DNA of 64,000 bases from Myrmaecium sp. VS I D KN 1 (Eukaryota > Ascomycota > Dothideomycetes > Valsariales > Valsariaceae). The DNA lies in NCBI GenBank assembly GCA_019775845.1, contig JADQAV010000015.1, positions 930,001 through 994,000 of the forward strand, read 5' to 3'. Positions 56,614-64,000 of this stretch are shown one piece after another. The translations under genes and the position numbers were made by a program. The notes under the pieces were generated by a model. The model saw nothing but the letters and a program-made list of their open reading frames with translations, was not told the DNA's origin and did not search any database. Numbering within the stretch: the stretch's first letter is position 1; every line of letters begins with the position of its first letter.

Positions 56614-57378
56614 GAGAGAGTATAGTGATAATTTGGTGGCTTTGAGAGAAACATTTCGCCAGAACTACGAAGATCAAACATGATGGAATAGAAGAAAATC
56701 TACGAAGAAGGCGAGATGGAGGATCAGGAAGCAAAGCAACCGCGAACTGGGCCATGGAGGATATTAAAGGAAGGTGCGAGGGGGATAGTAGCTTACTTGT
56801 TGATCATCAATCAAGTTCGTCGCGACTTCCGAGATGACTCAAATATTTCAAGGTCTGGTGGTGAAGTAGGAAGAATGGTAGCCGTGAACTACTGTACATA
56901 CTACTTAATACTAGTACTAAAAAATGCAGATACGGAGAGCCATCAGAATACTATTTATTTCTGATATCAATGTGTTCTTCGCCTTTACCACCTAGAGTAC
57001 ATCATTGTACCTACTCCAGTATGTAGGCAGAGAGGTACGGCCGAGTGGCGCAAGCGCTAGACAGGGGCCCTCAGGTATGTAGGCGAAGACAGTTTAGGTA
57101 TCTTTTAGGTACGGAGTACATGCGAGTCATGAAGCTTGGGGCGGACCACCCACCGCCTTGGCGGGACCTCCGTATTGCCTCATCGCTCTGAGCCGCTTCT
57201 GCGCAGCTCCTCCCCTCCGACTCAAACAACTCTCTGGCCGTACCGATATTCCTCCGCCCGGTGGCTGACATCATGTTGAGCTCCGCTTGCTGATCAGGCT
57301 TGCGACGACTGCCGTCTGCTCGATTGCTCCCTTCACTTGCTGCAGCAACAATTCATCGACAGCGCAACGGCTCCGAGA
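56614..57378. promoter_or_regulatory. Region between Doc-like gene and AP-3 delta gene
   Basis: 765 bp. It includes the upstream part of the Doc-like gene, a GTAC-rich patch at about 56885-57120 (GTACGGAGTACATG at 57111), a tRNA D-arm-like fragment at about 57036-57062, and the AP-3 delta promoter/leader. Confidence 0.5.
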
Positions 57379-60300
57379 ATGTGAGCAGGACGGAGTCTCT
57401 TGACTGCCGGCGCGCAACTGACAGTCGCCCGACCAGGTTCGAGAAATCGTTATACGACCTCATCCGAGGTTTGCGGAACCATCGGGGCAATGAGCGGGAA
57501 TACATACAGGAGAGCCTGCGGGAGTGCAGGAAGGAGATCCGCAGCAACGATATGGGTATGTAGATGGGCAGCATATGCGAAGTGGATTCTGGAATGGAGT
57601 AGAGCTCTGACCGGACGGTAGACCTGAAGGCGACCGCTCTGTTGAAGCTCACGTACCTTGAGATGTTCGGCTACGACATGTCCTGGGCCTCGTTCAATGT
57701 GCTCGAGGTCATGTCCTCACAAAAGTATCATCAGAAAAGAATAGGATACCTTGCAGCCGTTCAGAGCTACCGCCCCGACACCGAAGTGCTGATGCTGGCA
57801 GAAAACCAGCTCAAAAAGGCAAAACCCCCAACAGCACACCATCTATACCGCGCGGCACCCCGCTGACCGAATCGCTCCTGCAGGATCTTACGTCGTCGAT
57901 AGTAAATATTATAGTCCTGCCACTGGCTGCGATACCCCATGTTATCAGCTCTTCCATGGCCAATTCGTTGTTGCCAGATATCCTTCCTCGTCTCACCCAC
58001 TCCAATCCCTCGATACGGAAGAAGACAATCGTCACTCTGTATCGACTCGCTCTGGTTTACCCGGAAACACTTCGCCCGGCTTGGCCAAAGATCAAGGAGC
58101 GCCTCCTCGACGATGAGGAGGATCCCAGCGTCACCGCAGCCATCGTGAACGTGGTTTGCGAACTAGGTTGGCGCAGACCGCAGGACTTTCTGCCCCTGGC
58201 TCCGAGGTTGTTCGACCTTCTCGTGCAAGGAGGCAACAATTGGATGGCTATCAAAATCATCAAGCTGGTATGCGCCGACTATGCTTAGATTGGGTCAATA
58301 CTCTGACGAACCTGTTCTAGTTTGCGACCTTGACTCCGTTGGAGCCCCGGCTGGTGAAGAAACTAGTCCCCCCTCTTACAACGATAATAAAGACCACACC
58401 AGCCATGTCTCTGCTGTATGAGTGCATCAGCGGTATCATACAGGGTGGGATCCTGGACAGCGCGGACGGGACACGTGAAGGAGAGGAGATTGCCAGACTC
58501 TGCGTTGGAAAACTGCGCGCAATGTTAGTCGTAGAGGGAGATCCAAATCGTAAGAACGTTGACCCGCGAATTCATCGTACAAAACCATAACTCTTGCCAG
58601 TCAAGTTCGTCGCACTGCTCGCCTTTGAGAAAATTGTCCGCTCTCATCAACATTTGGTAGCTTTGCACCGAGACGTCATCTTGGACTGTATCGACGATCC
58701 GGATATATCGATCAGAATGCGGACACTGGATTTGCTCGCTGGATTAGTTAACAGTGATAATCTCCCGGCTGCTGTGGGTCGCTTAATGCGCCAGTTGCAA
58801 AACTCACCTCAAGCAACGTCAGCCGATTATCCCAGAAACGACAGGGGTAGAGGAACTGAAGTCACACCGAGTGCCGATTCTGACGACGACGATGCCACTG
58901 AATCCCTCCACACCGCTGAGAGATGTCCCGATGCAGCCCCCCCATTGCCAGATGGTTACAGGACAAGCGTTATTCGAAGGATCCTCGAAATGTGCTCACA
59001 CGAGACCTACGCTAATGTGAGCGACTTCGAGTGGTACATCGACATTCTCATGCAACTCGTACGTCTCTGCCCAGCCACAACCGCGGTGGTGGATCCTGCG
59101 AACTCGATAGCAGCCGGTACGAATCCGCAGGGTTTGCTGAGGGACGTATCCTACCAAGTCGGCATCGAGCTACAGAACGTTGCTGTACGGGTACGAAGTA
59201 TTAGAGCGGAGGCTGTTGGGGCTGCTCAAGCGCTTCTTTTGATTGACCAAAAACATCGGTTCTTCCCGACTACTGGCAATGGGGGCCGAGGCGTTATCGG
59301 GGCAGCTGCCTGGATTTCAGGTGAATATGCGGAGATGCTAACAGATCCGGAAAGCGTACTGAATTCTCTGTTACGCACAGCGTCTATGTCTCTTCCGGAC
59401 GAAACTCTTGCAGTCCTTGTTCAGTCAATACCAAAGGTATTTGCTGTGATAATCGGCAGTAATCAAGTATCATGGACGAGAGAACGTAGCGTGAAAGCTT
59501 CGCTATTGATAGCGAAAATCCTTCATTCTCTAGAGCCTCTGGCGGAGCATCCAAGCCTTGAAATACAAGAACGAGCCGTGGAGTATCTAGAGCTCATGCG
59601 TTTAGCTGCCGAGGCTGTGGGGGCCCATCCTCATGCAGAGGAAGAGCAAGACTTCCAAGAACCACCCTTACTCCTGACGCAGGCTATCCCAATGCTGTTC
59701 AACGGAGAGGAGCTCAACCCTATTGCGCCTGGCGCCCAGAAGAAAGTTCCTCTGCCTACTGATATTCACTTAGACATCCCCATCAACCAAGACTTAGAGA
59801 CCATTCTGCAAAGCGTGGATGCTTTAGCCGAGTCGAACCCAGCGGAAGACGCTGTCCATCAATTCTATAACGAGCCAGTCCTCGCTTCGCCCGAGGCTAC
59901 AGCGGCAGCAGACCGGTTGCGCTCATCCGTCACTGACGATATATCCTACCAGCAATCTGTTGAAAGTTACCAAGACGACTTGAACGCTTCCCGGACGCTG
60001 GCGGACAGGAAGGAGAAAAATAGGGATGACCCGTTCTACATCGCCACGGATCCTGCTTCCATCGCTTCGACCCCCATACACAACATACTCAAGACCGATA
60101 ATGGGGACGAACTTGATATCGATTCTATTCCTGTCATGGATCTTGACTTGGATACAAATAGACGTGAGGGCCAACAAGTCCTACCTGGTGTTACAAGGCG
60201 CACTAGAAAGTCCCGAAAGCCGGTAGAGATCATAAAAGATGAGACGCTTGGGGAAGAGGAGCCGCAGCCATATGATGCCCTACAAGCGCAGTCGCTTAGA

Positions 60301-60693
60301 CAAAAGCCGAAAAGATCGCCGCTGGAGGTTGATACCAGTGGGCTTCGTACCCTGTCGCTCGAAGACAGTAGACGGAGGGCGAACCCGGGCATTGTGCAGC
60401 AGGCTGAAGAAGCAGAGATGGCGAAGGCATTGAAGGAAGTCGAACGTCTCCGATTAGAGATGCAGCGGGCATCGGAACGCATCCAAGTGAAAGATAGCCC
60501 ACCGGAAGGGACTGTAGTAAAGCGGAAGAAGAAAAAAGCTAGGACTGCAGAGGTTGGGGAAGCTATAGATAGTTCTTCCGTCACCGTAAAGAAAAAGAAG
60601 AAGGCCAAGAAGACGCCTACGGAATCATCACAGGGTGGGTCCGAGAAAAAGATCAAGAAAAGTAAACTGGAGGTGCGGAGCGAGAGGGCTTGA
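57379..60693 (+). CDS. apl5: AP-3 adaptor complex delta subunit
   Basis: Six exons (57379-57380, 57437-57555, 57622-57818, 57884-58267, 58321-58549, 58601-60693) give 1007 aa. The start codon is split: AT at 57379-57380, then a 56-nt intron, then G. This yields MFEKSLYDLIRGLRNHRGNEREYIQ, the invariant delta-adaptin start. The adaptin trunk follows (LTYLEMFGYDMSWASFNVLEVMSS, YHQKRIGYLAAVQSYRPDTEVLMLAENQLKKDLTSS, HSNPSIRKKTIVTLYRLALVYP). The C-terminal part is charged with Lys-rich runs (KRKKKKAR, KKKKKAKK). AP-3 carries cargo from the Golgi/endosome to the vacuole. Intron 3 (57819-57883) appears to be GC-AG, since no GT donor exists in reach. Other introns are GT-AG. Confidence 0.94.
57381..57436 (+). 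other. AP-3 delta intron 1, splitting the start codon AT|G
   Basis: Donor GTGAGC follows GAGAAT; acceptor GACCAG precedes GTTCGAG. Unspliced RNA would read ATG directly followed by a stop. Confidence 0.72.
57819..57883 (+). other. AP-3 delta intron 3, apparent GC-AG
   Basis: The cut AAG|GCAAAA with acceptor CCTGCAG joins NQLKK to DLTSS, the conserved order. There is no GT in the neighbourhood of the exon end. Confidence 0.72.
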
Positions 60694-61082
60694 TGATGCC
60701 TCAAAATGATCGAGTGGCTTGGCTGTCAGATTTCGACAGGTTGGCATATGAGCGAGCGCCACTGGAATAGCATGATGAATCCAATAGAGCACAGGAAGGA
60801 TTTCTGAACTTCTGCGAGGAAATTTCCGAGGTATCTATCGCTCTGCGCACTGTATCTAACGCCGGTGAGAAACAAATCACAATACAAAGTGCTGCCAACT
60901 TTCGACCGCACCCCTCCCACAGCCTGCCAAAGGGACTTATGCAAATGCACGGTGGCCTAGTGTGTCACTGGAAACTCGAGGCCTTGTTGGAGACGCACGC
61001 GCGGCAAATCAGATGATTAAGTATGCTCAACGAGGGCGATTGAGGGTGCCATCATTCCAGCCCAGTGTTCCTGACGCCAGAC
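60694..61082. other. Convergent 3' flanks of AP-3 delta and YSY6
   Basis: 389 bp between two convergent stops. No feature seen. Confidence 0.5.
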
Positions 61083-61523
61083 TCAAAACAACAGTCTCAG
61101 CAGTTCGAAGACGGCGCCTCCGGCAAGTACGAATATCAGGACAACTATGCGGAGAACACCCCGTCGGTCAGTCGTCTGAATGCCCATGGGAGGTGAGAAA
61201 AAGGGAGAGATCGTGGCAGGAAGGGAACGAGGGCACCGCCGCGCCGGTTCGACGTACAAATCCAGCCCTTGCTGATGGGACTCTTCTGCACCTCGCGCTT
61301 CTGGATCTGCGTGTGCGGCTTGCCGTGCTTCGCCTCTTCGCGCTTCGCGAAGCGCTGGTTCGCGGCCCGTTGCTGGGGGGTTTGCGCCTAGAGGGGGTTG
61401 AATGCGTGAGCGCGTCTTCAGCTGTGAAGGGATTCACAACCCGTTTCCGGGATCCCGTCCGGACCGTCCCCGATGCTTTACTCGAAGCCAATAGCGGAGG
61501 ATCTGCGTGCACGTGCATACCAT
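61083..61523 (-). CDS. ysy6: Ysy6/SERP1 (RAMP4) small ER membrane protein
   Basis: Three exons: ATG alone (61523-61521), 61387-61258 and 61144-61083, giving 64 aa (yeast Ysy6 65, human SERP1 66). Exon 2 encodes AQTPQQRAANQRFAKREEAKHGKP and SPISKGWI, the family signature; exon 3 encodes the tail-anchor helix FVLIFVLAGGAVFELLRLLF. SERP1/RAMP4 sits next to the Sec61 translocon and stabilises new membrane proteins during ER stress. The first intron (61388-61520, 133 nt) starts right after the ATG with GTATGC and ends CTCTAG; the second (61145-61257) is 113 nt. Both are longer than usual in this window. All three pieces are shorter than typical ORF cut-offs, so the gene is easy to miss. Confidence 0.88.
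61388..61520 (-). other. YSY6 first intron, immediately after the ATG
   Basis: ATG|GTATGC...CTCTAG|GCGCAAACC. Splicing gives MAQTPQQR, the expected Ysy6 start. Confidence 0.75.
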
Positions 61524-62225
61524 GATTCTACTCGTGTGACTATGGGGCACGTTGCGAGGATTTGTTTGTCGTGCGTGCTGAATCGATTCGGGATAGATCG
61601 CTCGAGACCCGATGGGGGAGGAAGGGGCGGTAGGGGTTGCGGGAGTGCGGGAGTGCGGTGAGGCTAGGATGATTGGGAACGAGCCTGCGGATCGATCGTT
61701 TGACGCTTGGGATCGTGGGAGAATTGATTGAGTCTAGACAAGAGGTGAAGGGTGAGAGCCCACCGAGGTACTAGGTAGTATGTCGTGCAGTAGTGACCTG
61801 CCAAGCGAACAGATGTCCTCAATGGCGATGGAGGGAAGCTTGACGCTGGGCTTGGCTGGGGTACCGAAGCAAGGGTCCTTGATGCTCCACTCCGGCCGGC
61901 ATAATCCGGAGATCGCCGCCCAGATGCCACTAGGAGTACGCATGCGGTAAAGTTGGTATAGTATCCGTGAACAGCTCTGTACAGACGATAGTAATCTATT
62001 TCCGGTTACCGTACAGTATTCAGTTCAATGTCCTCGATCTCTGGCAGATAAGATAGCGGCAATCTTCCTCGGTTCCATACAGTAGTACTCCGGTTGCACC
62101 TACAGTACAACTATGTACATGCATGCGCCGTGCTGCTTGCTGTAGTCAGTCATCCAAACCCACGAAAGCATCTACGCCCGTGACTTTCGACCCTCACTCC
62201 CCTCGCTTCGGGTTCCCTTGCCGCC
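61524..62225. promoter_or_regulatory. Divergent promoter YSY6 / small mitochondrial protein gene
   Basis: 702 bp between divergent starts. G-rich run (GGGGGAGG...GGGGCGG) near 61612-61640; GTAC-type words at 61765-61785 and 62080-62120 (AGTAGTACTCCGG). No gene. Confidence 0.45.
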
Positions 62226-62570
62226 ATGACCGCGCGCCCGCTGACTGCCGCCCTCGGACGCGGAGTTCGTCCCCGCCCTGCCCTTGTCCTCCTCCGAGGC
62301 CTCCGCACAAGCACGACCTCTTTCGCGCCTGAAACGACACCCAAGGCCTCCTCCTCGCATGTACGCGCATCCTAGAGCCGCCTCGATTGCAATCAAGTTG
62401 TATGCTGACTTCCAGTGCAGGGATCCTTCTACGGCCAGTTCGGCACCCCAGTCCTCAAGGTCTTCCTTGGAGCCCTGTTCACTTACCAGGCCTTGTACTG
62501 GACGTGGTTGAAGTTGGAGATGTTTGAGGAGAAGCTTCGTAAGGATGGTGTGTCCTCGACCGGTCCCTGA
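62226..62570 (+). CDS. Small probable mitochondrial membrane protein
   Basis: Two exons (62226-62360, 62421-62570) give 94 aa; the 60-nt intron has a GCTGAC branch and GTGCAG acceptor. The N-terminal 35 residues are Arg/Ala/Leu-rich without acids (MTARPLTAALGRGVRPRPALVLL), as in a mitochondrial presequence. After the splice, GSFYGQFGTPVLKVFLGALFTYQALYWTWLKLEMFEEKLRKD forms one membrane helix with a charged end. The size and shape suggest an inner-membrane accessory protein, but I do not know the family. Codon use is G/C-rich like neighbouring real genes, and the opposite-strand open frame of 148 codons is its shadow. Confidence 0.65.
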
Positions 62571-63437
62571 TCCGTCTATTGGAATGCCGTGCCGTATGTT
62601 GACTAGGAGTGCTTCCATCTGTTAGAAGAAGTCGGCGCTCTGGAAGCTCGTTTGCTCGAATTGCGGCCGAAGAAGCCCTGAGCGGGTTCGACATACGTCT
62701 GCGTCAATATCCGCTTGCATAGATAGCTACGACATGCAGGGGATGCATTGCAGGCTATGACAGCTGCATCTTAACGACAGGGAAGCCATGAACACCCCGT
62801 GGCCCACAAGGAAGCCAAGGCCAAGATGCTTAGAGAGTGAAGACGACCGTAGCGTCTTCTCAAGGGGCTTTCTTATGCCTACTGCTGCTGATCCATGTGC
62901 TCCTCCACCTGGGTCGCACGGTCTAAATAGCAGATGTGAAGCTGCTACGCACTGCCACAATATATGCCAGAGCAAGCGTTCCGGTCGCTCTCGCAGCGAT
63001 AATAATGCTTGATGCGGCTCTGTCATCCAGCGTGTCTCTTCGTGGTTCGTTTTGAGACAACATGTATGGTAGTAGAAACAACCCATGAATTAGATCTCCT
63101 ATGACCAGTCTTCATATTTTTCTCCCCAATGCATATGGTAGCCTAACCTTATGATTTGCCGTTTAACTCCTGATTGACGCCATGCTAGTAACTATAACCG
63201 TACATCCGCATGATGTGATCAGATTTCCGGCAACGCCTCACATGTCCAAGGCATGTAACCCGAACCCCGAAAATCTCACTCAGTACCCAGTAACTTGTAG
63301 ATAGTCCGCGCTAACATTGCCTGTTTCCATTCTTATCGATCTAACAGTCGGGGAAGGATGTACCGACGGCGCCGACAATCCCTCAGATCCGCTTCGATCG
63401 ACCTAGGTCATTAGCAGGAACCCCGGAATCTTCATCG
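62571..63437. other. 3' flanks; no gene seen
   Basis: 867 bp between two convergent genes. A minus-strand frame of 119 codons (63086-62727) is His/Cys/Leu-rich with no recognisable domain and is not called. No repeat, tRNA or promoter evident. Confidence 0.45.
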
Positions 63438-64000
63438 CTAATCACTAACTGCTTTTGTCCGACCCATATTCCGAGCTTTCGCCAGGATCGACCGATATCG
63501 CCCGCGTGCGACGTGAAGAGGTATGTTTGCCAACGCCTGTTCAACGCGTGCAGGGTCGAAGGAGAGATCCTCCAAGAGTATTGTACTCAGGACATAGTTA
63601 GAAACGGTCGAGACTGCGAGTGGAGGGTCTCTGATATGCGCTCCTGCTTCTGCTATATCCAGTGACTGAACGTGCCATAATGCATACGCCTGGAGTTGGG
63701 TTCTGGAGACCTTGAGCGCTCTAGTGGAAGGTAGACTGGTTATCCACTGCTCGATCCAAGCCTCTGCGCTCAAGAACTCGGCTGATTTGGTTGTAAGGCC
63801 TTTGGTAATTTGCCGTTCCTCGTTCGAACTTGTTGGGTTCGGAGTTGGAGTTCCTCCGAACGATTCCAATTGAGACGTGTCCATAGGCAGAACAGGATAG
63901 GTAATGACAGCTGGGATGTCTGTATTGGAAAAGGAAGTGCTTTTGTATAAGTCCCTGAAACCGATGTTGTCGCCGGGTGAGGGAAATCTTTGGCTGCTCA
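63438..64000 (-). CDS. C-terminal part of a larger protein (possible RecQ-like helicase tail)
   Basis: The frame runs off the right edge and ends at 63438; about 187 residues are seen. The visible part begins with a disordered stretch (SPGDNIGFRDLYKSTSF) and ends in a helical domain: AEAWIEQWITSLPSTRALKVSRTQLQAYALWHVQSLDIAEAGAHIRDPPLAVSTVSNYVLSTIL. The pattern, a repeated helix with IAEAGAHI and STVSNYVLSTI, resembles the helix-turn-helix (HTH_40-type) domain found at the end of some RecQ helicases, but this is a weak inference. No catalytic motif lies inside the window. Confidence 0.5.
   Translation of the reverse strand, partial: SSQRFPSPGDNIGFRDLYKSTSFSNTDIPAVITYPVLPMDTSQLESFGGTPTPNPTSSNEERQITKGLTTKSAEFLSAEAWIEQWITSLPSTRALKVSRTQLQAYALWHVQSLDIAEAGAHIRDPPLAVSTVSNYVLSTILLEDLSFDPARVEQALANIPLHVARGRYRSILAKARNMGRTKAVSD

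Noticed and set aside
62172-62618. 148-codon minus-strand frame
   Set aside because: Shadow of the small two-exon mitochondrial-type gene on the plus strand.

Overview
The window is nuclear DNA of a filamentous ascomycete (Pezizomycotina). Genes are dense, on both strands, and mostly split by 45-115 nt GT-AG introns with CTAAC/CTGAC-like branch points. A velvet regulator (VelB), a long-tailed GH47 mannosidase, a Mnd1/Msh4 pair, a Rad28/CSA-like WD40 protein and an A+T-saturated, RIP-like transposon relic all fit that group. A eurotiomycete-like fungus is my best guess but is not proven. No tRNA, rRNA, CRISPR or intact mobile element was found. Exon joins were read by eye; every multi-exon model given with a protein length sums to a multiple of three.

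Layout. 1-5.3 kb: 3' part of a C2-domain gene, ER alpha-1,2-mannosidase and Svp26/TEX261 cargo receptor. 5.7-10 kb: Bud23 rRNA methyltransferase, Idh1 and VelB with a long purine-rich leader. 11-16.3 kb: Hel2/ZNF598, Mnd1 and Rrn10. 16.6-23 kb: CSA-like WD40, Atg5, an unrecognised conserved protein and a CobW/ZNG1 metallochaperone. 23.5-27.7 kb: an unrecognised Arg/Glu-rich protein and ZW10/Dsl1. 27.7-29.8 kb: a dead Fot1/pogo-type DNA transposon with near-perfect 40-bp inverted ends and a TA duplication. 30.4-37.4 kb: Sdd3-type M16 metallopeptidase and Msh4. 38-48.5 kb: Rsa4/Notchless, ornithine decarboxylase, a METTL21-like methyltransferase, Ytm1, Trm112, Rad60/Esc2-like SUMO-like protein and Lsm6. 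48.5-64 kb: a large low-complexity protein, Emc2, a Doc/Fic-domain protein, AP-3 delta, Ysy6/SERP1, a small probable mitochondrial membrane protein and the 3' end of a possible RecQ-like gene.

Themes. Ribosome production and surveillance are over-represented: Rrn10, Rsa4 and Ytm1, Bud23 and its activator Trm112, Hel2. Rsa4 and Ytm1 both keep the glutamate that engages the Rea1 MIDAS domain. Secretory-pathway genes (GH47, Svp26, ZW10, Emc2, AP-3 delta, Ysy6) form a second group, and two meiosis genes look intact.

Most unusual points. Three genes (MND1, YSY6, AP-3 delta) have a first intron directly after or inside the start codon. Two introns (ATG5, AP-3 delta) appear to be GC-AG. The transposon has a destroyed interior but almost untouched ends. 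A Doc-subtype Fic domain gene sits beside an A+T-rich relic. No clearly new multi-gene system is visible.
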